Of a stretch of 64,000 bases of DNA, positions 48,276 to 60,521 are shown piece after piece. Positions within the stretch are counted from its first letter, which is position 1. Every line of letters begins with the position of its first letter. Source of the DNA: Morchella semilibera. Taxonomy: Eukaryota; Ascomycota; Pezizomycetes; Pezizales; Morchellaceae. Location: contig WBVU01000003.1 of assembly GCA_009192285.1 (NCBI GenBank), forward strand, positions 1,829,973-1,893,972, in the 5' to 3' direction. The notes below the pieces were generated by a model. That model did not search any database and was not told the DNA's origin. It saw nothing but the letters and a program-made list of their open reading frames with translations. The translations under genes and the position numbers were made by a program.

Positions 48276-51200
48276 TCACCTGACGTTCCAGAAATCAACT
48301 CCAACACCCCCCAAGATTACCCATCCACTCTTCCCTTCTCTACCCCTCACACCTACAGCCCCTGCAATATCGGCAACACATGAATATCTCTCTTCCAACA
48401 ATCTCACTTTTACAGCATTGCCACTCGTATTTATATTCCAAACCTTGACCTCCTGACTAACCGCAGAACTTACTACCGTTGGTCCCATAACTACTATCGC
48501 CGTTACAGCAGATGCATGTGCCCTTGGTACTATGAAGGTCTCGGCCCGTGAGCTTTCCTCTCCGCTAAACTTGATCCTTGTAACTCCTAGGGCACAATCA
48601 TCGCCTCCGGTGTAAATTACTACGTCCCCAAGCGCATCGACAATGGCTTCAAATGCTTTGATACCACTCTGGTGAGTCCGCTTAGTCAACAATACCTCTG
48701 GGAGCTTCATAGTATCCAGCTTTCCTACACTATCTTGCAGCAAAAGCTCTTCCTGATAAACAGAGAATCCAAAACCGTGTAAGAGGGAAGAAACGTCGTA
48801 GGCGGTGATATATCCATCTGTCGCGGCAATGAAAAGATGGATCTTACCAATGCTAGGCTGTACAACAAAGGTGGTTTGGAGGATGCAATTAGTCTTGTAC
48901 CGACCCTGCGACAAGAGAGTGAAGGCGTGCGATGTTAGTGAGTAGTAGTAGATCTTGATACTACTATCACTTAAACCCACGCCTACTACAAATCCAATCT
49001 TACAGCCATCCTTCCCACGCACATCTACAACCCCCAAGCCCAAGATTCTCAGATCCCCGTCTACACAAGGTCCCTTAGCCTCCCGTACCACCCCGCCATC
49101 CCTGACTCTCCAAACTGCGAGCTCCTCGACACCGCCGCTAGAGAAGAGCCATCCCCCACACCCGCTCCACACAAGCTGCTGGACGCCTGTTGTATGCCAT
49201 TTTACTACTGCAATACTTTTTATGCTCCCAGTAGTGATGTTCACGGAACTGATACGGATAAGCGTGTCCTCCGCACCAGTAGCCAGGAGGCCCGTAGAGG
49301 GTGCAAAAGCAATAGACTTAATTTCGCGTCCATGCAGTCCTGGAGTAAGAGGGCGCTGAGGATAAAGTGGGAGGTGGGCAATATGCACCTATCAAAGAGT
49401 TAATGATTGGTTACGGGGCCGAGTGAGATATCATGACTCAACACATGGAATAACTTGCCTTTGAAGCCTTAGTCCAAACCAACCACCCCACACTCTCCTT
49501 CCAATACAGGCACCAAGCGCGGTGAGCGCCTCCACATTCTACGACGGCAATATCGACCCCCTTGTTCTCGTCATGCACGAAGAAGTTCTTACCACGGAAG
49601 CCCCAGATGTGCCTGTCCGAGGATGAAGCGCCTTCAATGACATTGCAGTTTGTGGGTGCCGTTGAGTGAATCGTTGATAGTGAAGGCTCTGGGGAAACTG
49701 TGAAATTATGGATTGCGAGCCCGCCATTACGGCCGACTGTTTGAATATTTATGGAGCTTGAGAGGCTAGAAGGGGAAGAAGGGAAGGGTGTGATAGAGGT
49801 TATTGCATCAGTAGAGTGAAGGTTGTGATATACGGCTAGAAGGGCAGTAGTGGCATGAGAGTAGACAGCAAGTGCTCCGTTCCGGGACCCGAGAAATATC
49901 AGAGGGGTGGTATTTGAGTGGGAAATGTAGAGGCAGGTTGGAAGGAATCTCTTGGTGTTTTCCTCGGAGGGGGCAGTGAGGTGAAGAGGAGGGAAGTGAG
50001 CGGTGTTGTTGTTAATGTGAGCAAAGGTGTGTAGGGTAAAAATAGAGGTAGTGAGGGTGGTAGTGAGGATGTTATAAGTTTTCTCATGGCTTTCTGTAGA
50101 GAAGGAAATTCGTATCTATTAGATATAGGCTGTTTGTCTAAGAATACATGCAAGAGCTTGTACACACCTCCCCCAGGTCCTATGCTAGTCCAAACGCCAC
50201 CAACCTTCCCGTATTCACCCTCCCAACCAGCCTGCCACCACTCTATCTCTCCGTTCCTGTCGATGTAGCACACCCCCCACTTCCCCTCTGCCATTTCCAA
50301 GTGCTACCATTCCCTCATCCAGCCAGGATGCTACGAGACTCCAATTTTTCAAACTTTCACATTCTGTGACAAGCCTCCACATCTTGGTAGTCAGGTGGTA
50401 GGTCAAGAGCTTCCCTTGTGAGGTGGTAACAAGAAAGCGATTCGGGTCTAGTATAGCATAAGACTTGAATGTATCCTTATTTCCATTCAAATCATCCCCA
50501 CCAATGCTTGAAACAACAGTCTCCATATCCCATTCTTCTTCTTCCTTCCCTTTGACGGAATTATATTCAACTAGTCCCACTCTCCCATCTGCCCCTCCAG
50601 TCGCAAGAAGACCGCGTTCAAAGTGAAGAGCATATGACCAGATGTGTTTCCCACTGTGTAGAAGATATGTTGCCGTATTTATTAATTCTACTGTGGAACC
50701 CTTCCCGGTAGAGGACTTAGTGTTTGGCGGAGTAAAAGACCAGAATTTAGATGTTAGATCCTCGGAGATAGAGACAATCCTGATTTGTCCATTTTCGGTG
50801 GTGTTTGGAAGAAAGCGAACACCCCAAATACGTGCAGTATGACCCCAACCTAGGGAGATGCATTCGCCTCCATGTGTGGGTGAAGCAGACGTATGACTAA
50901 AACCAGTATTTTTAGGTGTGCCATCTTTTACCTCTTCGGGAGTGCCTGAAACAGAAAGATTGGAAACATCCCAGATACGAACTGTACGATCGTCGCTGCA
51001 AGACGAAAGGTAGCGTCTCCCGGAATACAATGGTGAGATATTGACACCAAAAATTGAACCTTCATGGCCGAGCAGTCGATAATGCAACTCGGCGGGACAT
51101 TTTTGGTTATTGGAGGTTAGCACAATTGACCACAAGAGTATTTCCCCGAACACAGTTCCAGCTGCGACTAGTATCCTTTCTGACTCTCCGTTTTCAGAAT

Positions 51201-51744
51201 TGGCAGGAAGATATAAAAGATGGGCCGAGTAGAGCATACACCGCTCTCCGGATGCGAGTTCAACCCATCCCGATTCGGGGGTGTAGAGCAGGAGAGAGTT
51301 ATGGGCTGTGATCACAATGATTTTGGTACGCCCATTGGTTGTGGGAAGAAAAACTGCGTGGAATATCCAGTCCTGGGCTTGTATCTCCACAGGTTTTAGA
51401 CCTGGCGAGAATAGAGAGGGGACAGTGACGACGGAGATACTGCGACCTCCCCAGAAAAGCATGTGCGATTCATCGTGGGTGAGAGTGATGCCGTGGACTC
51501 GTTCGCATGCAAAGATACGAACTGGGCCCAGGGGTTCTAGGCTTTGTGATGACTGGGCTATAGAAATGATCTTAATGAAAGGACCTTCGCCAGTAATAAG
51601 CAGCGGTGGAGATGACTTGGTGTTGAGGAAGGCGAGGGAGGTGATGGGCGAGATATTGGAGATATGCTGGGAAAGACTGGAGGTCAGTGTATAATATCGA
51701 CTAGCAAGACCTCATTTCTAATTTACCTCCAGATAAGGCCCCAT
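48276..51744 (-). CDS. RTT10: WDR6/Rtt10-type WD40 protein (regulator of tRNA 2'-O-methylation), about 1087 aa, frameshifted
   Basis: In yeast Rtt10/Trm734 partners Trm7 for 2'-O-methylation of wobble position 34 in certain tRNAs; cytoplasmic. Four exons: 51727-51744 (18 nt, MGPYLE), 50168-51666, 49459-50093 and 48276-49388. WD40 signatures: LLGHEGSIFGVNISP, SCSDDRTVRIWDVS, GWGHTARIWGVRFLP (family-typical), SISEDLTSKFWSF, GREIKSIAFAP, and HASAVTAIVVMGP. The coding sum is 3265 nt, one more than a multiple of three. The frame change falls in a run of six G on the coding strand (C6 at 50273-50278): RGEVG must continue as VCYIDRNGEIEWW. The third intron (49389-49458) has a GC donor (AAG|GCAAGT). 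Frameshift in a homopolymer suggests a sequence error, but a real null allele is possible. Confidence 0.87.
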
Positions 51745-52446
51745 TTTTGGATTTTATCGTCTCGAGTGCGGGGTGCTGGAGTAGTTGAGAGACGGTGAGG
51801 GGCAGTGGTTTCTTTGCAACGATTTTTGAGTTTTGGTGGCACAGACTGCAATGTTGGTTACCCCTGCATGACATCAAAACCTCTATGCACCCGAGTACAC
51901 CTACGATTCCAGTCTGTACGCTTTTTGATGTCTTTATCTACGTAGAATATGATGTAGGTATAAGCAACGCGTGCCAATCCATAGAATTGTCATGACTGCA
52001 AGCAGTATCGTTATGTAAGAATGTAATCGCGCGTCTCCTTCTTCCTTCTTCATCGCGTCTCTTTACCGAGACTATTATCTTCGCGACATACAGCACTGTA
52101 GTCCTCACTTTCTCTTTCTGCCTGTGTCCCAACTTCACTCTCCCTCACACTATTCGTTCCTTTACCTTCGAGAGTCACTCTTTAGATCTCTACTTATCAA
52201 GCTCTGGCTTCCTCCGTCACTCGGCCGCGAATGAGGATCACTTGGTAACGGTTATATATAATATTACATACGAGAGACGTGCATAAACAACAGCTCAGCC
52301 TTATTTGGCTGCTTCCTCCTAGACATATCATAGGTGCGCTTCCCCGCCGCCTTCTCCCCTCTCTCATGTCGTAACCCTCCATGCCTTCTCCACCTTAAAT
52401 CGAATAGCCAACTCCCCCCTCTACTTAAATTGTTTATTTCACCCGA
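51745..52446. other. Divergent promoter region between RTT10 and the methyltransferase
   Basis: About 700 bp shared by two divergently transcribed genes. It has C/T-rich stretches and no clear TATA box. No gene supported. Confidence 0.5.
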
Positions 52447-55400
52447 ATGCACCCCTCAAAGAAACCTGCGCCGAATGCCGGGAAAGATTGGAACCTCGGA
52501 GGCATAGGGACGCGCTGGTCATCTCGTACTTCTTCATTACTGTCAACCGCGGCCGTTCACCGTCAAACTACAATCCCTATCCTTTCAAACTCTCGAGGCA
52601 ATCCTGCTACCCAATCCAAAGCTGACAGTGACGATGAAGAACACAGTGGCAGCGAGCTCCCACAACCACGACCCATAACATCCTTCCTTGAAGAAGGCGG
52701 GCAGGAAAGCCCAACTTTGCAAGGACTACTAACCACATCCACTTCAATGGCGAATCGCCGCTCACAAAAATCAACCACACCATCTAGCCGCGTACCCAGC
52801 ACACCGAAAACATCATCTTCATTATCTCCAGTCCCTTCAGTGGTGCAAACCCCACTTCACATCTCATGCGGAAAGTCCTCTACGAATATGGAATCATGTA
52901 GCCTACGCCCGAAGGGATCTAGTACGAATAGCGGTTCCGTTGAAAAGAAGCTACAGGATTATATTTTGGAAATGAAAAAGAACCATGCTTATATGGTTCG
53001 CAGTACCCTTACAGCTGCTCGCCTCGACCTAGATTCGTGCAAGCCTCCCCAGGTGTAATATACGACGAGGCCTCACCATTTGAGGATATGAAGTCGATTG
53101 AAATTACCGCAACTGAGGCAAAAGATAAGAAGCTTGATGTTGGGAGGTTCAGTGCTAAGATTCATGGGAAAGCGCACTCCAGTAGCGAGATCAAAATGGT
53201 GGTACCGGTGACAATAAGTGAGACACCAAAGGCATTGGCGCAAATGCCGAAATATCACAGCTATACAACACTCAAGAACAACATTCTAGCTGATGATGAC
53301 GAGATAATGAGATACCACCCGTACTTTGGAGAGGACGTAGAAGATGAACTGAACCTAGATGACACATACGTCGACAAGACAAAGTCGAACCAGGAAGAGG
53401 GGGAGACAAGCGAAAGTAAGAACCGGGATTGTATGCCCCCTTCCTCGAAACTCATCCATTTGTTGACAACACTAGACGCGGCGATGCATACAACTTTCAT
53501 CAATTCGTTTTTGAAAGATTTGGACCTGTCACTCCCCTCTGTGACGCACTACCTCCTAACGCCCAACCCGCGCAATGAATCCGCCCGTCGCAATGCACTT
53601 CCGAAGGACTTTGACCCTCATGATCCAAAAGTTAGTGCTTGTCGTGAAAAACTAAAAGCAGATATTTCGACCGATGAACTAGAAAGAGCAGAAATTGCGT
53701 GCGTGGTGTTCAAGAGGGTTGCAAAGTTCTCTATGTGGGAGATCGTGAAGAGGGCAGATCAGATGGTAAAGGAACGTGTAGATCCACCAAGAACGGGGAT
53801 GGGAGGTGGGAGAGAAGATGGTGGGGGTACAGGTTGGAGGGAAGGCCGCGGTGGAGTGGAGGGAGAGGATCCGGCCCCGTACAGTCTAGAAAGTTATGCG
53901 GCCTTAAACTGTTTGCTGTGTTTTATGTGAGTGGAATCTTATATTAAATGTTTAATAGGGTATTTGCTGACTTAACATAGGCACGAATGTCCTTTTCATG
54001 GTATATATATATATATAAATGAAACCCCGAAGTCTTTATACTAACAACCCATGACAACACAGTGAACAAAGACCACGACCGTCTGGCAATGTCGACTATG
54101 GCTAATACCACCACAAGCAAAGAAAAACCACGGTTGACATTAGCGACCAGTGTTCGAGGATGGTCTTATGGGGCAAATGGGGCAACGAGGGATCCGTGGA
54201 GCGAGAAACAGGGTCAGGAAATTTGGTGCTCTGAAGGATGTTTTATGAAGGTGGGTTGGAGGGGCTTGAGATCATAGTATAGAGGCTGATGGTCAAAGGA
54301 AAACAACAAAGAGACAGCAGAGACGGGAACTTGGTCAACAGCGCAGTTGGAGCTGTTGCGAAGCTCAGCAGGGGTATTGAAGATGAACGCCCGTTGCGCC
54401 TGTCTAGTCGCCTGTATAATCAACAAGCCCTGCGCCGAAATCTACCGCCGACTAGGCAAAGAGAATCTACTCATGCCTGCTGGCTGCCAGACCGAGAATC
54501 AGGTCGCCAAAATTGATCACAACGAACCTCGCCCAGGCGCGAAACGTAAGAAGCCCGCCATCCCCTCTCTTCCTGGTTACCCGGCAGATTGCTACTTAAC
54601 CCACGCCCACGAACGGCGGTCCGCATTTCAAGCTTGCCGTCATCTAGGACAATGCACGGAAAGCTGCCCATGTGTACTTAGTCACGTTACCTGCGAGAAA
54701 TCCTGTATCTGCAGCCCTGATTGTCACCGCCGATGGCGTGGGTGCACGTGTAAGAGGGAGGGTCGATCATGCACCAAGGATTCCTGCATGTGCGTCAGGG
54801 CTAATCGCGAATGTGACGTCGACCTTTGTCACTCTTGTGGGGCGATAGAAGCACTGGATCCAGCTACCAGATACGACGGAGGGCTAGTCCACGAGGGCTG
54901 CCAGAACGTATGGCTCCAACGTGATCTGCCAAAGCGAACCCTCCTTGGTCGCTCTGCTGTTGCAGGTTTTGGGCTCTTTGTGGGCGAAGACGTCAAAAAA
55001 GATGCTTTTCTAGGAGAATACAAGGGCGAAGTGATAACTTCTGAGGAAGCCGACCGTCGAGGAAAGCTTTATGACAAACGAGGTGTCTCCTTCCTTTTTA
55101 ATCTCAACCTGAATCATGTAATCGACGCCACCCGCGCTGGCAACAAATTTCGCTATATAAATCATTCGAAAACAAGCCCAAACTGTGGTGCGAAAGTATT
55201 TATGGTAAACTGCACCCACCGAATTGGAATGTTCGCCAGGCGTGATCTCCTTGCTGGAGAGGAGTTATTTTTCGATTACGGGTACAACAACAAGCAAATA
55301 AAATTTGTCCAGAAGGAATTCGAGCTCCCCGAAATGATAAAGCCACCCGCGGCTGCTGCCATAGCAAAGAAAAGGAGACCTAGAAAGAAAGAGCTCGAAT

Positions 55401-55768
55401 ATCTTAAAGGTGGAAAGGGTACTACGGAGCGCTCTCGTGCTCGAATCACGGCCGCAGAGGCAAACATAGTCACAAACAAGCCTATGCCGACGACCACCCT
55501 CCCAATTTCTACTGCAGCTACCAGAGTCCGCGACCGCTCTACACGAAGTTCAGAATATAATCATGAAACAACATCGGAAGATGACTCACACCATCAAGAA
55601 GACGAAGTTTCAGGCGAAAGTGTGGATGAAGAATACGAGCCTGAACCAGAGACAGAGGAAAGTCTGGCAGTTGCTGAATCGGGCAGCGCGGTAGACGTGA
55701 CAGATGTCGAAGAGTCTGAAGAAGAGCCGCCCCGGAGGCTGAAGAGGGTTAGAGCCCGAGTTCTCTGA
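52447..55768 (+). CDS. H3K27 histone methyltransferase (EZH2/KMT6 type, PRC2 catalytic subunit), 1019 aa
   Basis: SET-domain enzyme that should methylate histone H3 Lys27 with EED and SUZ12 homologues to silence facultative heterochromatin in the nucleus. Five exons fit: 52447-53002, 53053-53926, 53981-54000 (20 nt), 54063-54250 and 54347-55768, summing to 3060 nt. Residues 1-200 are disordered Ser/Thr-rich. The EZH2-like middle includes YAALNCLLCFMHECPFH (a Cys/His zinc-binding motif, completed across the 20-nt exon). The CXC region has clustered Cys (ACRHLGQCTESCPCVLSH and GCTCKREGRSC). The SET domain has GEYKGEVITSEEADRRG, RYINHSKTSPNCGAKVFMV and GEELFFDYGY. The C-terminus is an acidic tail (EDDSHHQEDEVSGESVDEEY). 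The KMT6 assignment rests on the zinc motif, CXC and SET in this order, and the NHS...NC motif. No defect is seen. The first junction (donor GTACCC at 53003) is the least certain. Confidence 0.9.
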
Positions 55769-56390
55769 GCCGTGATTCAAGAGCACAATCTAGGCCGGCA
55801 AGCGGCGCATACATAAAGAGGTATCTTGCACCTATTGTGGATTCACTACATGTAGTCGTGAATCCACCCTTAAGCGGACAATGTCCTTAAAGAGGGGCCG
55901 TTTACAGCTGGTTTATATAGTGGAGTATTTTGTAGGATTGGGCGTTTACACGGGTACGCAGGTTGATATGGGTCTGTAATTTTATTGAATAATATCTCAT
56001 TGGGCGGTAATAAGTATGTATATTCAAAGTCATTACCGGATCATAGTCAGGACGTGGTCGGATACCGGATTCCTTAACCCCCCGGGAGATTCACATCTTG
56101 GTATGTATTCTTGATGCCAAGCTTCACGAGGAATCACTCGTTACATCAGTCCGTTTTGGGACTTGATCTTTTTGGAGAACAGGTAGACAGAGCTATATAC
56201 AGACCAAAAGAGGTGCCTTATATACATGTACCCGTGTAAGGCGGTCACGTGTGTGGTCACGGACAATGCTCTTATGACTGTGACATGTATTTGTCAGTAT
56301 ATGGAGCGGTAAATCCGAAGCTCTTGGGCGGTTTTATACATATCGCAGGTTGTATTGTGCCATTTATAGTACCTTTGTTGACGCACTACT

Positions 56391-56603
56391 CTATCCCTTA
56401 AACCGTCAGGCTGAATCGAAATGAGAGGTACTCAAACCCTTTATGGTAATCGTGACGAAACCAACGCCAGAGGGTAGGATCTGTAGTTGTTAGCATGCGT
56501 GATAGGTTGTAGCAGCTTCCAATTCTGCGCGATATTTATATCACGGTTACCATAAAGGGTTTGAGTACCTCGTTGCAATTTGGCCTGACGGTTTAAGGGA
56601 TAG
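56391..56603. mobile_element. Foldback/MITE with two nested pairs of inverted repeats
   Basis: Outer arms CTATCCCTTAAACCGTCAGG at 56391 and its complement ending at 56603 are 21 bp and perfect. Inner arms at 56425-56455 and 56541-56571 are 31 bp with one mismatch (start GAGGTACTCAAACCC). The 85-bp loop is unique. About 213 bp, no coding capacity. Confidence 0.7.
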
Positions 56604-57708
56604 TACCAAGGTGTACTTTATGTTTATGCAGTCCACAGACTTCCACAGTCCCATACTGCTGTTGGACGGACTGTCTTGGCTGAAACACTGCAGTCGACTG
56701 CAGTCCACCACTGTTTGGCTTGGCTACTGGGTCGTAAATGTGACAGCACCAGAACACCCTGGGGGTACGACTAATTCCTCATAAATTTGAAAAACCAAGC
56801 TCAACAAAACAGTGCTCTTGGCGGGTCCTGACAATTAAAAAACGTTCTCCATATTCTTACAGAGAGTACCATATCTTAAGAATTCGGTTTAATTCATTAC
56901 CGAGTTTGGGTGAAGTTAGTCATACCCCCCGTTTAACCATACCCCTAGGAGTTCGTCTACATATATTATAGGTGTATAGGGGGCCCCATCTGTACTGTAG
57001 TTAGCTAATCACCCAAGTCACTGTCCTACAACGAACCCTTTTCTTTGTCGGCTACCCGATAGCTGGCATTCATGCTCTTAAAGTATGTACTCTCAAGATT
57101 TTGTTTAGGAGTAAGGCCGTCGGTTGGTCTATATTTGCTACGTCTGCCCGAAGGGGATTTTGGATCGATAGCAAAATGCAATCCATAAACCCAGGAATCA
57201 TAAATAATCTAGATTCCTGCACCCATATATGTATTGGGGGAATACAGTGGTTCCGCAAATACATGCTCCATTTTCTCGTGGAAAAGAAAATATCGGGAGG
57301 GGGATGGATTCGTGGTTTAGGGGCTCTAGATCAGACAACAAAGGTTTTCCAAATCTCTTTGCCGCACCCACCTGTCAAAACCGGGCGTCAATTTCAGTAA
57401 ATGATATTTATTTAGCTACATGTGCCGATACTGATAGCCTAGTAGTATCCAGGCAGCGATTGGCTGGTCTTGTTCAGTCCCGAGGGAATACGCATAGATA
57501 TTTCCGCCACGCCAGCCGGTATCGCCGAGACATGCTCAGAATCTGGTGCTCTACATATTATATAAAGTTATGAACCTAGTGCTTGTCTTGCTATATAGCT
57601 ATAGGGTAATAACCCAGTCGGGTTTGCAACAAGAAACTTCTGCAAACAGTACTTTTGTCCCCCCACTTTCTCCTCAAACATCATCTATCCTAACGACTCA
57701 AATACTTA

Positions 57709-57853
57709 CTGTCATTCACGGTCCGGGGTGATGATGGATACTGGGTGTTGACGGATCCTACCAAAGAGAAACATGACAACCAAGCCCAGTTTTTTTTCCC
57801 TTATTGGCCAAAAAGCCCCTGTCAGTCAACACCCAGTGTTCAGTGAATGACAG
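57709..57853. mobile_element. MITE-like foldback, 145 bp
   Basis: Outer repeats CTGTCATTCAC (57709) and GTGAATGACAG (ending 57853), 11 bp perfect. Inner pair CTGGGTGTTGAC (57741) and GTCAACACCCAG (57825), 12 bp perfect. The two pairs are co-nested with slight asymmetry. Confidence 0.6.
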
Positions 57854-57990
57854 CACCGCTCGGGCGGATGACCTCTCAGCTATCACCAGCCTTCTATGGT
57901 AATTGTTCTGGATTCGTGATTGGCTCTGTTGTTATTCTGAGGGTGCACGGTCCAGGTCGCGAGTTTGACAAGTTTCGTCCGCCCAGGCGA

Positions 57991-58168
57991 TGTATGAGAC
58001 AGTGGGAAAATCATTCTCATGCATTAGCGTGACTTATTCAGGACATGATTGACTGAAGTAAGGCAGCAAACTGCGAACTTTATAGCACCGTTAAGTATTC
58101 CCAAGACAGACAAAGGCAGAAAGCTGCTTACCTGGATGTTTTCTCACACTCTCCCACTGTCTCATACA
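57991..58168. mobile_element. Foldback, 17-bp perfect terminal inverted repeats
   Basis: TGTATGAGACAGTGGGA at 57991-58007 pairs with its exact complement at 58152-58168. About 178 bp; it lies immediately beside the strong hairpin at 58191. Confidence 0.55.
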
Positions 58169-58190
58169 CCCGGGGGATACCTACCACATG

Positions 58191-58281
58191 TACTACGCGT
58201 GTAGGGGTAAGTCTGTTGACACTGCCAGCCGTGGTTGCAATAGTTCTCACTGTCAACAGACTTACCCCTACACGCGTAGTA
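58191..58281. repeat. Perfect 31-bp inverted repeat (strong hairpin)
   Basis: Arms at 58191-58221 and 58251-58281 are perfectly complementary, start TACTACGCGTGTAGGGG, with a 29-nt loop. Perfect identity suggests recent origin or conversion, unlike the decayed elements around it. Confidence 0.85.
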
Positions 58282-59800
58282 GGTCTGGGAGCTTTGGATT
58301 TTCGTATGTTGTGAGTAGTGTGAGAAAAGTTAAGCCTCTGTACCATGGTTGTGTGAATACTCACTGGATAGCTAAAGTTCGCTCAGAGACATGTTTCTAC
58401 CCGCCAATATGCGTACGTAGTAAGGACTTACTTCATCAGATCACGCATTAATGGCTTCCTTGGTTTTTTTTACTAATCAACTGACGGTTGACTCGGCAAG
58501 GCCCCGAATTAGAGCCATTCTTGGCACTAAGCAAGGCGAGTGAGGAATTGTGAGGGGGGATGGTCTCTGACAAAAGACTCCACTCCACCTGTCGATGATG
58601 AGCTTATCGCTCAAAACCCACTCGCCGGTTGATTATAAAACCCCTTGCGCAAAAGCCTTCCCATTGACAATTAGGTGTTGGCTATGTTGGTTTTATTGTT
58701 TTGCCCGGTGATCTTCGACGGATGCACCCCACCGTGCATGCTATCCCAACGGTAGACGCACTCCATTTAGTAAGTCTTATGGATGAGGCGCACTATTCTT
58801 ATCCCTTACGCTGTTAAAGCTGCCAGCTTTGCCAAGTATCATGTCTTAATTCTGCGGCTTGCGTGCGAAGCTTGTCTGGTGTTACCAGTCTCATGTTGGT
58901 AGCATTTAAGTAACAGTTTAAGGGATGCCTAACAAGATAAATCTATCTATCTCTACCTGCTGCTAATACAAGCCATATGCATGATGGGGTGACTTTTGTG
59001 CAGATCAAAATCCCCTCTCACTAACTTGGAAGTCCTAGTAGGCCACTTAAGAATCACCGACGGGACCATCCCTCGTTTGGTGGACGTGGTCCTACTCAGG
59101 AACGACACCATAAATACATGTACTTTTGCTCCTGGTACGATGCCCCGTTCATAAATGGGGTGCTCCTTTCCTGCCCTCGTGATCGAATAGGAGAACCCAA
59201 CACGTCCGGTGCACGATATGACCAGTCAAGAAAACCGTTGGTTCGGACGGCAGCAACTGTCTGTTTCATCGGCGAAGGCATCAACCGAGAAACCTCCTAA
59301 GAAACAAGCGCGCTAATTACTAATCGCGGGCTCCAACAGAAACTTAGACCCTTTTAGACAAAACAAAATAGAGTTTCCAAGGATCAAGGTCTAACGATCG
59401 AGGCGAAAACTCCTAACGATCGCAATTAAGAGACCTTCCCAAATAGGGTATCACTACTATTATTTGGCCAACTACTCGTTCTGGACGAACCCTAATGATT
59501 GCTCTACTACAGTACCAAAGCAGATTCGCCTATAATGCGGTAAGAATACAGTATTGGTACTAAAACTCCGGTTTGACCCCGTAGTCCCAAGGCAGTAACT
59601 CCACCCCCACTTTCCTTCTCTTATATGGTACTGCATTAATTCGGATAGGCGGCCAGTCACACAAGACGTTGAAATTCCAGATATTTGGTTGTTTGTCTTG
59701 AATACGCCCCCTAATCTCCCTAACTCTGAAAAGGCAAATTCGACGTCTTGCGTGACCGACCTTCTATTCGAATTAATGAGCTATATTTTCATTCCATGGT

Positions 59801-59962
59801 AGGATAAAATGGTCAAATTCGCGACCTAGCCAAAATGCTATATCATATCCGTTTTGGGCAATGATTGACAACATATGATCAGCTTCTCAGCTCTCGATAA
59901 TAGGAAAGTTGCCAGTTTCAGCAGAAGCACGGACCAGGCCGCGAATTTGACCATTTTATCCT
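59801..59962. mobile_element. MITE, 162 bp, family with a second copy at 63861
   Basis: Terminal inverted repeats of about 24 bp: AGGATAAAATGGTCAAATTC at the left, and the complement ending CCATTTTATCCT at the right. The interior shares about 85-90% with 63861-64000 by eye (TATCATATCCGTT, GATCAGCTTCTCAGCT, GATAATAGGAAAGTTGC, TTTCAGCAGAAGCACGG). Confidence 0.8.
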
Positions 59963-60521
59963 CCTGAGGGATACCAGTTGTAAGCCAAAGTAGCCATGTT
60001 TATTTTAGCTACCCGGAGCAACAAATTCTAACCCCTGTAGATCATTCTCAAGAAAACTCAGAACCTTAATCTCTATTTTGGGGTGTTTTCTGAATTGATC
60101 TAACATCTTGCACAAGCCCCCACCCAAACCCCTAAATAGCAACAAGCATCACTTTACAGGACTCAATACCAGCATTCAAGTTTTCAATTGAAAAACCCCT
60201 GTCGGGTTCAGTTTTTATATCCTGGAAAGCGTAGAATCTCTTTGGGTACAGTTGAGTAATTGATTCAAGCAGCCAAAAGCTATTTTGGTTTCAAAAGGTA
60301 TAATATATCAAAACTTTTGCCCTCATACTGTATGTATGTATCTATTATAGTAATTATTTCGACATGCACCGCAGCTGACTGACTAGGAACCCGACCTCTA
60401 AGAAAGAAAAACACACAAAACTCCACCAAACGCCTTATAAAGCGAAGTGCCGCCGCCCAAAGCTTATACATGTATATATGTACCGACTTAATTTTCCATA
60501 GCTATATAGCCTAACAGTATA

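Larger units (their letters stand above)
55769..60521. other. Gene-free, MITE-rich region, 4.7 kb
   Basis: I find no supported gene. At least four foldback elements are dense here (56391-56603, 57709-57853, 57991-58168 with an inner hairpin, 59801-59962), plus TACATGTA at 55847, 56223, 59115 and 60467. Short frames run through the elements. It may be a transposon graveyard or a heterochromatic gap. Confidence 0.55.
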
